Of a stretch of 64,000 nt of DNA, positions 1 to 10,551 are shown piece after piece (positions within the stretch are counted from its first letter, which is position 1; every line of letters starts with the position of its first letter). Below the pieces are notes generated by a model. That model made no database searches and was not told where the DNA came from. It was given only the letters and a program-made list of their open reading frames with translations. Made by a program: the position numbers and the translations under genes. This DNA comes from Tolypeutes matacus. Taxonomy: Eukaryota > Chordata > Mammalia > Cingulata > Chlamyphoridae. The stretch is from NCBI GenBank assembly GCA_026826555.1, contig JAKSZT010054003.1, positions 270,138-334,137 of the forward strand. The letters run 5' to 3'.

Positions 1-381
1 CACAGCTGAGCTGGGGGGAGGAGGGGGTGAGCATTCAGAGAAACCCCCAGAGGCTGAGAAAGAGGCAGGAGGCTGGAATCAGCAGAGCAGCCTGAAGGTG
101 AAGAGATAAGGCCGGGGAAGGGACAAGCCTTACGCCTGATTGCCCACAGTTGAGCTCTGGGAGAACGTGAGCCTGGAGAAGGCAGAGTCCAGCCTTGCCA
201 CGTGGTGGGAGTCTAGGATCTGCCAGCAGCCAACTTTTGGAGAGGGAGCATCTCTGATGATGCCTTGATTTGGACATTTTCACAGCCTTGGAACTGTAAG
301 AGTTTACCCCAATAAATTCCCATTATAAAAGCCAACACATTTCTGGTGTTTTTGCATTGGCAGTCTTTAGCAAACCTGCCA
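1..381 (+). mobile_element. MaLR/ERVL-type LTR, 3' portion (cut by window start)
   Basis: The last 150 bases match, in the opposite orientation, the LTR at 23209-23664: both share a gatttggacattttca block, an AATAAA polyadenylation signal (311-316 here), a 'aaagccaa' block and a 'gcaaac' block just before the end. The element ends in CA near 381. The 5' end lies outside the window, so solo LTR versus part of a provirus cannot be decided. Long terminal repeats of this class carry promoter and polyadenylation signals for an endogenous retrovirus-like element. Family assignment is by motif recall, not by alignment. Confidence 0.65.
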
Positions 382-689
382 TCCTATGAGTGTAAAAATA
401 GCCTTCATTTGCATTAAAAGAAAAAAAAAAAAAGAAATGCTTCTTGTTTTCCCATTAGGCCCTCTTTGTTTGTTTGGTCATGCATCATCCCTGGCAGAGG
501 CTGAGTGGTCCACACACCAGACAGTGAAGGTCAGCTTGGATGAAAAGGGGGATATTCTCATATACAGAGCACTGTTCTTCGTTCCACAGATCATGAGTGG
601 TTAGGCTTCTCAGCTAAACATTCCATATAAAACTTAAATAGCCATTTGAACCATATACTTTATGATGGTATTTAATTTTGCCATCACCA
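382..689. other. No recognised gene or repeat
   Basis: An A-rich stretch at 417-433 is followed by ordinary mixed sequence. A plus-strand open frame of 72 codons covers 386-604, but it opens in the A-tract and shows no recognisable domain, so it is treated as chance. Confidence 0.5.
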
Positions 690-885
690 ATGGAGTAGTT
701 CACATTATGGATGAGGATATTTGGGCTAAGAAAACTCATGTGCCTGGAACTAGATAAGTTCTCCACTTATTCTCATTGAAGGAATCAAGTTAGCTTCCAA
801 GCCTAAGATCACAACAAGTGGCAGGGCTGTGATTTAAACTCAGATCTTCTGACTCTTAATCTATACCCGTCTCTTGATACCATTG
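690..885 (-). repeat. MIR SINE (old, minus strand)
   Basis: Read on the minus strand it shows the MIR order: a tRNA-like head (the 'ctgatttaaactcagatcttctgact' region is the reverse of the head), a CORE region with 'cttgg...aagtt', and the 'gaggatatttgggctaag' stretch matching the reverse of MIR's 'ctcagtttcctcatctgtaaa' block. Divergent, as expected for a repeat predating placental radiation. Confidence 0.65.
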
Positions 886-1011
886 CTGGGAATTTTCTCT
901 GATTACTCACTTTTAAACATCTATTCTGGTTCTTTAGGGAGATACCTGAAAAAAGCTACAGTTTAAAAAATTCCTTCATCTTATCTAAAGTTTCCTCCCT
1001 CTTTATGTTTT

Positions 1012-1290
1012 TAAAATTTATTTTCTTTTTCTTTTTTTTTTTTTCTTTATTTTTAAAGGGGCTTTAGATTACACAAATGTTACATTGAAAATATAGGAGA
1101 TTTCCATACACTTCACTCCTTCCCCGTCCCACATTTTCTCCATTAACAGCATCTTTCATTAGTGTGGTACATTTGCTACAATTAATGAATACATATTGAA
1201 GCACCGCTACTAGCCACACTCTATAGTTTACACTATGGTTTACACTTTGCACCACACAATTTTATAGGGTTTGACAAAATGTATCACAGC
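1012..1290 (-). mobile_element. L1 3'-terminal fragment
   Basis: A poly-T run (1024-1045) is followed by the reverse of an L1 3' end: 'gctttagattacacaaatgttac', 'attagtgtggtacatttg' and 'tatagtttacactatggttta'. The same blocks occur at 39290-39510 and, in the opposite orientation, near 34730-34880. Only the 3' terminus is present, so this is a 5'-truncated insertion. Confidence 0.75.
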
Positions 1291-1436
1291 TTTAGACACT
1301 TTAATGTCTTATTTCAAAATATTTACCGAATTTTTGAGTGCTCATGTCCCTTAACGCATTATTATAGTTATGCTTACAAAAGGGTGTATGTGTGTGTGAG
1401 TGTACACACAGCTACACACACACATATAAGCATGGT

Positions 1437-1625
1437 TATTCTAACCGATAATAGCAAAACCAGAAAACAACCAGGGACTTGATAAATAAATTATTGTACA
1501 TCCATAAAATTGAACACAGTAGGCAACTATTAAAAAGAATTAGATAGATGAATGCATGCTGGTTTTGAAAATCTCTAGGTTCTAGAAAGATATTCATATA
1601 GGTGAACTCTATTGCAATAAATCTA
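1437..1625 (+). mobile_element. Probable old L1 3' UTR fragment
   Basis: The block 'gataaataaattattgtacatcc' followed by 'ttaaaaagaattagatagatg' resembles the stretch near the 3' end of old mammalian L1s (wording usually '...aaattatggtacatccatacaatgg...ttaaaaagaatgagg'). Highly decayed; assigned by motif recall. Confidence 0.45.
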
Positions 1626-2164
1626 TGTCTATCTACCTATCTCTATATCTATCTGTCCATCTCTCTTTGCTGGTTTAGTCATAAAAGTTTTGTATTTTGC
1701 TGTTAAGAGCAACCTCTACTGTAGAGAGTACTATGGGAAAGGGAAACTTTTTTATTAAAGTTTACCTTTTTGTGATTTTTGAATGTCTTTGTCATTTTTG
1801 AACTTTATACAGCTATTTTTTTTCTTTTTAAAGAATGTCAACTGAAGTTAGCTGGGACTTTTCTTTATGTATTTCTATATTTTAAAACATTTATAAGTTT
1901 TGTTTAAAAATTCCCTAATAGCAACTTATTTATATATATGTATATTATTATAAAATATATATAATTATATAGTTATATATCCTTTTATGTGAATATGGTG
2001 ACAGTCACTTTCTTGAAAGTGCATTTTGAAACATGAAGAGAGGGAATCATGGGGGTTATAAGTCCCTGAATAGTGAGAGGAGATGTAGGGGAGCAAAGGA
2101 AAGCACTATGAAGGGAGCAACAGTGACACTAGAGTATTTGCTTTTCTGTGTTGCATAGCGGTGA
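1626..2164. other. AT-rich sequence, no gene
   Basis: A degenerate TCTA-type simple repeat (about 1620-1670) and a TA-rich patch (1928-1982) sit in otherwise unassigned sequence. Confidence 0.5.
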
Positions 2165-2345
2165 TGAGAGGGGTGGCTGCACTAGTAGTTAGGAAACTTG
2201 GATTCTAGCCCTGCTCTGCCATTTACTACCCTCCTGCACATGTCACTTAACCTCTCCTAACTTCAGTATCCTCATATATAAAATAGGGGAATTGTGTTGG
2301 ATAATTTCTGCGGCGTCTTCTAGCTCAAAAATCTATAAACTTCTA
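2165..2345 (+). repeat. MIR SINE
   Basis: Shows the MIR order on the plus strand: 'ggattctagccctgctctgcca' followed by 'tgtcacttaacctctc', 'cttcagtatcctcatatata' and 'aaaataggggaat'. These correspond to the tRNA-derived head and CORE of MIR. Confidence 0.8.
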
Positions 2346-2831
2346 TGGAACATCATTCTTTCTCCTGCCACATAATTGACAGGCAGTGTTAATGAAATAA
2401 GGTCTGGAATATAGCTTATCTTTCAATGTGCATTTTATCTGTCCTTCTTAGGAAAGCAGTTGATAGGTCTTATTTTCTCTCTCATCTTACTGTGATTGTG
2501 ATTAAGGGTAAACTCCCTAAGCAAGGAAATTCATATAGCCTTTTACTTTCTTGGAAAACTGAGCCCATTTGCTTCTAGTCAGAGCCAGCAAAGGTAGGCA
2601 CAATGAACAAAAAATGGGGTAGAAAGATTAATCAGGATTTTTTCTTTAATTCCAGCAAAAATAGATCATCTGACATTTGGAATTGTGGAGTATGTGGTAC
2701 TTCGTATTTTATCTAACCCAGCCCACCTGTCCCTTTGAAAGCATCTCAGTAACTCTAAAGTTCTCTATTTCAAACCTGCAGAGATAAAAGAAGCCTGACC
2801 TAGTCCCAGCCATCCCAGCAAACTGACAAGT

Positions 2832-2846
2832 ATCCCCAATCTTTTA
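2832..2846. repeat. Target-site duplication of L1-A (left copy)
   Basis: The 15 bases atccccaatctttta here recur exactly at 12111-12125. They bracket the poly-T (3' end) and the 5' end of the L1, so they mark a target-primed reverse-transcription insertion. Confidence 0.95.
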
Positions 2847-2967
2847 TTTTTTATTTATTTATTTATTTTATTGTGTGTAAAAATCAAATTTTTCACAATA
2901 CATACCAATATATGTAAAATGATATATAAATATATATGCATATATGTGCATTTGCTTACATAAATGT

Positions 2968-2972
2968 TATTA

Positions 2973-2992
<20 letters not shown>
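2968..2992. repeat. (TA)n microsatellite
   Basis: About 11 consecutive TA units inside the terminal part of the L1-A 3' UTR. Related copies carry TA runs of different length at the same place (about 29867-29888 and 63957-63976), so it is an element-borne, length-variable repeat. Confidence 0.9.
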
Positions 2993-3003
<11 letters not shown>

Positions 3004-4270
3004 AGGTGCTTAGATTACCTAGATATTACACAGAAATTACAGGGATTCCCATGTTCCCACCTCCAACACCTCCCACAACATCCCACCCAAACATCCTTCA
3101 TCAATGTGGTACATCACCCGTAATGGATATACACATCCTGGGGCCTTGCCACCAAGCATAGACCACAGTTCACATCGTAGACCACATTCTCTCTCACACA
3201 GTTCTGCATGGTATATGCTGATGTAAAATGGTCTATGTCTGTCGCCACAGTGCCACTCAGGACAACCCCCAAGTCCTGAAAAAGCCCCTGTTTTTCAACT
3301 GCCCTTCCCCTCCCTGCCCCAAAAGCGTCCAGTGGCCACCAGCTCCACCTACTGTTATAATTTCTTCCATTGCTTGAATCACAATATGTCTACAACAGAG
3401 TACCATTAAGCCCACTCAAGTCCATATCTCTTCCCCCAATCCTGAAGGGACTTGGAGGGTGATGTCCACTTCACCTTCAAGTGAGAGAGGGCTTATATCC
3501 ATGGATACAGTGCATGGGATTATCCTGCCTGCAGCTGCAGGCCCTCTCCATTCCCTGGGATGGCCGTTGCCCATCGTCGTCTCCTCGCCAGGTGACTTGG
3601 ATGAATCCATTGAGCTGTAGGGTAGGAGTTGCAGCTCCACCGAGATTCCAGGAACAGCTGACACATAGGTAGGCCAGAGGCTCCAGTCTCTGGAAGTACA
3701 CATAAAAACTCCAGCATCACATATAGGTTTGAATAGAAGGGACTGTTGGACCACATACAGGGAGGACTTATTTGAGTCCAACTCTATCACTCTCAGGAGC
3801 ACAGATTCCAAAGTAGAGCTCACTAATAAGGCATCAATCTCTGGGTCTATCCCCCCTTATATAGGACCTGGGTGTCTCCAGAGCCCTCAGGAGCCCCTCT
3901 GTGTGGGGTGATATCCACTTTGTTGTTCTATGAGATCCTACTGAGGTGTGTGTAAACCTTACCTCTGGGATGACCTCCCGACTCTCTTTGAAGTCTCTTA
4001 GCCACATGAACTCATTTCTCTTTACCTTTCCCCCCTTTTATTCAAGGTCTTTTTCCAATCATGTTGCCAGTTGGCACTTGGTATTAATTCCTCGTTGCCA
4101 GGGAGGCTCATCCCCAGGAGTCATGTCCCACGTTGGGGGAAGGTAATGCATTCATATGCTGAGTTTGGCTTAGAGAGAGGCCACATTTGAGCAACAAAGA
4201 GGGTCTCAGGTGGCAACTCTTAGGCACCCCATAACAGTAGGCTAAGTTTGAGTTACAAGAGCCAAGACTC

Positions 4271-4460
4271 TTTTTTTTTTTTTTTTTTAAAGATTTTTTA
4301 TTTATTTATTCATTTATCCCCCCTTGCTGCTTGTGCTCGCTGGGTCAGCTAACCACGCCATGCGGGCGGGCTTGCCTTCACCAGGAGGCCCTGGGAACCG
4401 AACCCGGGGCCTCCCATATGGTAAACGGGAGCCCTACTGATTGAGCCACAGCCGCTTCCC
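4271..4460 (-). mobile_element. DAS-type tRNA-derived SINE in the L1-A 3' UTR
   Basis: Minus-strand SINE: poly-T at 4271-4288, an A/T-rich linker (tttatttatttattcattta), then a GC-rich body ending at 'cagccgcttccc'. Duplicated target agagccaagactc flanks it (4258-4270 and 4461-4473). L1-B lacks the SINE at the equivalent spot (about 45291), giving a natural empty site. The body holds Pol III-type A- and B-box regions; the B box is read on the minus strand as gggttcggttccc. This SINE family is known from armadillos. Confidence 0.95.
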
Positions 4461-5691
4461 AGAGCCAAGACTCTTAAGGCTAGTCATCAATAACAAGAAC
4501 CCATTAGTGGGCAATCCTCTTTTGCCAGACACTGTCCCTGCACTCAGGGGACTGTTGCTCCTAACTTGGAGCATTGTGGCAGAGCTTTCCAGGCTGGTAG
4601 ATTCCCTCATTTATTGACTGATTGTCTACCCATCATGACCATGCCCCATCCCTTGATCATTTGAACAATTTTATATATCTTTCATGTATATTCAGATGAA
4701 CTTACTTCCATGAATCCCCCATCCCAGACACCCCCCACCAATGCTCCTCTGCAGCCCCCATTGTAACCCTTCTGTGATCTAAACTTTCCTTGAACATGAA
4801 GCCCATATAATAACCAGATAAAATTAATAGGAAAAAGAAATAATAATGATAACCTTCAAAGCAAGTGATAAGTATAAGGAAACTCAGAAGAAAATAAAAA
4901 ACTAAACTAAAAATAAAATATGATTAGTGGATTGGGACATTCAAATAAATGGGAAAAAAATCCTTTTTAAAGAAATTATTCTTTTTTCCTTTCATCACTG
5001 TATTATCGGATGTCCAGTGTACCATGACACCTTCCCCCTCTCATTCCCCAGTGTCTCCCAAATTTTCGTTTAATTTTCAAAGAAGTTTTAGGTCACAGCA
5101 AAGTCACACACGGAATACTAGAGACTCCCACATACCCAACCTCCCTCCACCTTCTCCACCCCTATTAAAACCTTTTTTTAAAAAATGGATGTTAGCATTG
5201 TTATAACTGCTATACAGACAGTAAAATATAGCAACTAAACATTGTCAATGGTTTACAGTATAGTTTAAAATTTAGATGGTACAGTTAAATTTTGATGATA
5301 TTTACCATGTCCTGTGTCCATTACTGTAAGGTAATGAGAAATCTTTCCCATGACCATTAAATACCCCTTTTAATCTTAACTGTTCCATCCTCCCTATCCC
5401 CCTGGAGCATATGACACTCCAGTCTTGACTCATGGCATGACAAGATTCATAGTCACATGCCCTGGGCATTCCAACCTGCCCTTCCTAATCTACCCACTTG
5501 TCAACTCTGCACCACCAAACCCAGTAATATCATTACCCATCTGTCCTATCCTTCAATATTCAACTATATTCTATCCCTTTACCATATATTATGTCCATAT
5601 GGGTGATGGCTCAAAGCCTACTCTTCTCTTCCTCTCCCTTTTAACCTGTCTTTCAGACAATGGTTGTCAGAGACTGCTCACTTTTCTCAGT

Positions 5692-8600
5692 TCAAATCAG
5701 TGAGGTCATATATTGTTTATCCTTCAATGCCTGACTTGCTTCACTCAACATAAGGTCTTCAAGATTCATCCACGTTTTTCCGTGTGTTAGCACTTTATTC
5801 CTTCTTATAGCTGAGTAATATTCCATTGTATGTATGTACCACATTTTGCTTATCCATTCATCTGTTGATGGACACCAGGGTTGATTCCAACTTTTGGCAA
5901 TGGTGAACAATGCCGCTATGAACATTGGTGTGTATATATCTGTTCGTGACTTTGCTTTCAATTCTTCTGGGTATATACCCAGCAATGGAATTGCTGGATC
6001 ATACAGAAGATCATTTGTTAGTTTTCTGAGGAACCGCCAAACTATCCTCCATAGTGGCTGGACCATTCCACAATCCCACCAGCAGTGGATGAAGGTTCCT
6101 ATTCCTCCACATCCTCTCCAACACTTAGAGTCTGCTGTTTTTTTAATAGCTGCCATTCTGATGGGTGTAAGATGGTATCTCATTGTAGTTTTGATTTGCA
6201 TTTCTCTGATAGCAAGTGATATCGAGCATTTTTTCATGTGCTTTTTAGCCATTTGTATTACTTCCTTGGAGAAGTGTCGTTTCAGGTCACTTGCCCATTT
6301 TTTTAAATGGGTTGTTTGTCTTTTTATTTTCAAGGTATAGGATTTCTTTATATATGCAGGATATTAGGCTCTTATTAGATATATGGTTGCCAAATATTTT
6401 CTCCCATTGGGTAGGCTGCCTTTTTATTTTCTTAATAACGTCCTTAGAGGTTCAGAAGTTTTTAATTTTGAGGATATCCCATTTATCTATTTTTTCTCTT
6501 GCTGCTCATGCTTTGGCTGTGAAGTTCATGAAACCATTTTCTATTATAAGGTCCTGTAGATGCCTCCCTACATTATCTTCCAAGGTCTTTATGGTTTTGC
6601 CTTTACATTTAGATCTTTGATCCATCTTGAGTTGATTTTTGTGTAAGGTGTGAGATGGTATTCTTCTCTCATTCTTTTGGATATGGATATCCAGTTCTCC
6701 AAGCACCACTTGTTAAAGAGGCCATTCTCTCCCAACTGAGAGGGCTTGGTAGCCTTGTTGAATATAAGATAACTGTATATGTGAAGATCTATATCAGAAC
6801 TCTCAATTCGATTCCATTGGTGAATAGGTCTATCCTTGTGCCGATACCATGCAGTTTTGATCACTGTAGCTTTGTAATATGTTTTAAAGTCCAGTAATGT
6901 GATAACTCCAACTTCATTTTTCTTTTTCAATATGTCTTTGGCAATTCAGGGTCTCTTACCTTTCCAAATATATTTTGTGGTTAGCTTTTCCAGTTCCTTA
7001 AAAAAATATAGTGTTGATTTTTGGGGGATTGCATTAAATCTGTAGATTAGTTTGGGTAGGATAGACATCTTGATGATATTTAGTCTTCCTATCCATGAAC
7101 AGGGAATATTTTTCCATTTATTTAAGTCTTCTTTGATTTCCTTTAACAGTGTTGTGTAGTTTTCTGTATATAAATCCTTTACATCTTTAGTTAAATTTAT
7201 TCCTAGGTATTTGATTCTGTTAGTTACTATTGTAAATGGCATTTTTTTCTTGATTTCCTCCTCAGATTGCTAATTATTGCTGTACAGAAATGCTACTGAT
7301 TTTTGAGCATTGATCTTATAGCCTGCAACATTATTGAACTCCTTTATAAGTTCTAGAAGCTTTGTTGTAGACTTCTCTGGGCTTTCTATTTATAGGATCA
7401 TGTCTGCAAATAATGAAAGTTTTACTTCTTCTTTTCCAATCTGGATGCATTTTATATCCTTCTCTTGCCTCAGTGCTCAAGCAAGTACTTGTAAGACAAT
7501 GTTAAATAGGAGTGGTGATCATGGACATCCTTGTCTTGTTCCCGATCTCAGAGGGAAGGCTTTTAGAATTTCACGATTGAAGATGATGTTAGCTTTGGGT
7601 TTTTCATATATACCCTTTATCGTATTCAGAAAGTTTCCCTCTATTCCTATCTTTTGCAGTGTTTTTATCAGTAAAGAGTGCTGTATTTTCCTTAATGCTT
7701 CTTCTGCATCTAAAGAGATGATCATGTGATTTTTTTCTTTCAATCTGTTTATGTGGTGTATCACATTGATTGATTTTCTTATATTGAACCATCCTTGCAT
7801 ACCCAGGATGAAACCCACTTGGTCATGGTGTATAATCCTTTTGATATGTTGTTGAATGCAATTAGCAAGTATTTTGTTGAGGATTTTAGCATCTAGGCTC
7901 ATTAGAGAAATTGGTCTGTAATTTTCCTTTCTAGCGGTATCTTTGTTTGGTTTTGGTATTTGGGTAATATTGGCATCGTAGAATGAGTTAGGCAATATTC
8001 CTTCTACTCCTATTTTATGGAAGAGCTTCCCATAGAATTGGTGTTAGCTCTTTCCGGAAAGTTTGGTAGAATTCAGCTGTGAAGCCATCTGGTCCAGGGA
8101 TCCTCTTAGTTAGGAGGTTTTTGATGACTGATTCTATCTCTTTACCAGTAACTGGACTGCTGAGTTCATCAATTTCTTCTTTCGTCAATGTAGGTTGTTT
8201 GTGCATTTCTAGAAACTTGTCAATTTCCTCTAAATTATCATTCTTGTTGGCATATAATTTTTCAAAGTATCCTCTTATGATACTCTTTATTTTTGCAGAG
8301 TCAGTAGTGATATCCCCTTTCTCCTTCCTTATTTTGTGTATTTGCATCTGTTCTCTTATTTTCTTTGTTAGTATGGCTAAGGGTTTGTCAGTTTTATTGA
8401 TTTTCTTGAAGAACCAGCTTTTGGTTTTGTATATTTTTTCTAGTGCTTTCTTATTCTCTATTTCATTTAGTTCTGCTCTAATCTTTGTTATTTCCTTCTT
8501 TCTACTTCCTTTAGGTTTAGTTTGTTTTTTTTCCCCTAATTCCTCCAAGTGTGCAGTTAGGTCTTCAATTGTAGCTCTTTCTTCTTTTTTAATATATGTA

Positions 8601-9508
8601 TTTATGGCTGTGAACTTCCCTCTCAGACTGCTTTTGCTGCATCTCATATGTTTTGATATGTTGTATCGTCATTTTCAGTGCTTTCAAGGTAGTTACTGAT
8701 TTCTTTTGAGATTTCCTCCTTGACCCTCTGTTTGTCTAAGAGTGTGATGTTTAACTTCCATATCCTTGTGCCTAACCTTTTTCTCTGGCCCTTAGTGATT
8801 TCCAATTTCATTCAATTGTGATCAGAAAAATTAATTTGTATAATCTCAATCTTGCTGAATTCATTGAAGAGTTTTTCTGTGGCCTAAAATATGGTCTATC
8901 TTGGAGTATGATCCATGTGTACTAGAGAAGAAAGTAAATCCTGTTTTATTTGGGTGTAGTGTTCTGTATATGTCTATTAAGTCCAGGTCCTCTAATGTAT
9001 TGTTGAGAGTCTTTGTTTCTTTGTTGAATCTCTGTCTAGATGTTCTGTCTAATGATGATAATCATGTATTAAAGTCCTCCGCTATAATTGTAGAGGCATT
9101 TATTTCTCCACTTAACTTTTCCAGAGTTTGCCTCATGTATTTTGAGGCACCCCGATTAGGTGCGTAAATGTTTATGATTGTTCACTCTTCTTGAGAGATT
9201 ACCCCCTTTACTAATATATAGTGTCCATCTTCATCTCTTACAATAGTTTTGCATTTAAAGTCTATTGTGTCTGATATTTGAATAGCTACTCCTGTCCTTT
9301 TTTGGCTATTGTTAGCTTTTAAAATTGTTTTCTAGCCATCCACTTTCAGTCTCCTTGAATCCCTGGGTCAAAGGTGGGCTTCTTGTAGATAGCATATAGA
9401 TGGATCATATTTCTTTATCCATTCTGCCAATCTGTGTCTCTTGAGTGGTGAGTTTAATCCATGAGCATTCACTGTCATTATTCACAACAAATTTCTTACT
9501 TCAGCCAT
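5692..9508 (-). pseudogene. L1-A ORF2 (endonuclease/reverse transcriptase), broken
   Basis: ORF2 makes the nick-and-copy enzyme of L1 retrotransposition. The start codon sits at 9508 (MAEVRN...) and the last codons at 5692 (...QYMTSLI). An early stop follows at about residue 9, and another (tca, 9368-9370) falls after a QEAHL motif in the N-terminal endonuclease. The endonuclease motif reads AEDFNT followed by a stop near 9062; it keeps its Asp, as does the SKIDH motif near 8892-8906. In the RT domain NYRPISLM (about 7915) and the motif-A region SLDAEEA (about 7715) survive. The FADD box reads FADM then a stop, because one codon (expected at 7402-7404) is missing. The Cys-containing C-terminal segment ([18 protein letters not shown], about 6140-6080) is intact in one 213-codon frame. 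Confidence 0.93.
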
Positions 9509-9562
9509 ATTTTCTTTGGATTAATGTATGTCGTATGTTGTTTTGTTTCCGTGTTTGTCTTT

Positions 9563-10551
9563 TTAGTTGTTTTTAAACTCTCCTCCAACTCTCTCTCCCT
9601 TGATTTTTCCTTTCAACTTGTAGAACTACCTTTAGTATTTCTTGAAGTGCCGGTTTCTTATTGACATACTCTCTTAATTTCTGTTTATTTGTGAATATTT
9701 TGAACTCTCCATCATTTTTGAATGCCAGTTTTGCTGGAAACAGAATTTGTGGCTGGAAGTTTTTTCTTTTAGTATTTTGACTATGTCATACCACTGTCTT
9801 CTTTCCTCCATGGTTTCAGATGAGAAATCAGCACTTAATCTTATTGTGTTTCCCTTGTATGTGATGGTTTTCTTTTCTCTTGCTGCCTTGAGTATTTTCT
9901 CTTTGTCTTGAGCATTGGACGGTTTGACAAGAATATGTCTTGGAGTTGGCCTTTGGGATTTATACTATTTGGGGTGCACTGTGCTTCCTGGATCTGCACA
10001 TCCATCTCTCTCACTAGGGTTGGGAAGTTTTCAGCCATTATTTCCTTCAACACTCCTTCTGTTCCCTTTCCCTTCTCTTCCCCTTCTTGGATGCCCTTAA
10101 TGCATATGCTTGTAACTTTTGTGTTGTCAGTTAAATCCCTGAGTCCCTGCTGGATTTTTTCTATTTTTTTGTCTATCTGTTCTACTATCTGTTTGATTTC
10201 AGTTGTATTGTCTTCCACATCACTAATTCTTTCTTCTACCTGTTCAAATATGTTGTTATGTCAATCTAGCATCTCTTTGATTTCTTGGATTGTGCCATTG
10301 ATCACCATCATACCAGTTATCTTTTTGTGTATGTTTACAATTTCTTCAGTATGTTCTCCCCGTGTCTTCTTTATATCCTTAATCTCTTCCTTCAGTTCAT
10401 TAAGTTGGTACATGATATTTGTTTGGTAATCTTTGATTAGTTGTTTGATGTTCTGCATATATTCCTGGTTTTTAGTTTGTTCTTTGGAATGGTCCATGTC
10501 TTCCTGTTTCTCAGTGTGCTTGGTAATTTTTTGTTGCCCTCTAGTCATCAT
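9563..10551 (-). pseudogene. L1-A ORF1 (RNA-binding protein), broken
   Basis: ORF1 protein coats L1 RNA as a trimer. The minus-strand start at 10551 gives MMTRGQQKITKHTEKQE..., a charged N-terminus followed by a heptad-like coiled coil (MYQLNELKEEIKDIKKTRGE). An in-frame stop (tca, 10261-10263) ends it after 96 residues. The frame continues downstream (EDNTTEIKQIVEQIDKKIEK...) to about 9841, after which further frame changes occur before the natural stop at 9563-9565. About 330 codons overall, a normal length for ORF1. Confidence 0.9.

Larger units (their letters stand above)
2847..5691 (-). other. L1-A 3' UTR, two-module
   Basis: About 2.64 kb of L1 3' UTR once the SINE at 4271-4460 is discounted. 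Two L1-type 3'-end signatures are visible. The ancestral one lies at about 5040-5300 ('aaagaagttttaggtcacagca' read on plus, then 'ggtttacagtatagttta'). The terminal one lies at 2995-3300 ('ggtgcttagattacctagatat'). The terminal module contains G-rich runs on the minus strand (3049-3082), a TA microsatellite (2968-2991) and an AT-rich final ~150 bp. The same order recurs in L1-B. Confidence 0.75.

Noticed and set aside
3416..3823. 135-codon minus-strand open frame, repeated at 44449-44856 and partly at 30202-30567
   Set aside because: It recurs because it is L1 3' UTR. The frame is sense-strand but not part of ORF1/ORF2, has no start context or domain, and differs by frame breaks among copies. 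Worth a coding-potential test, but not supported as a gene.
5894..6340. 148-codon plus-strand open frame and similar ones at 7334-7729, 8079-8699 and 9908-10429
   Set aside because: Antisense shadows of L1-A ORF2 and ORF1.
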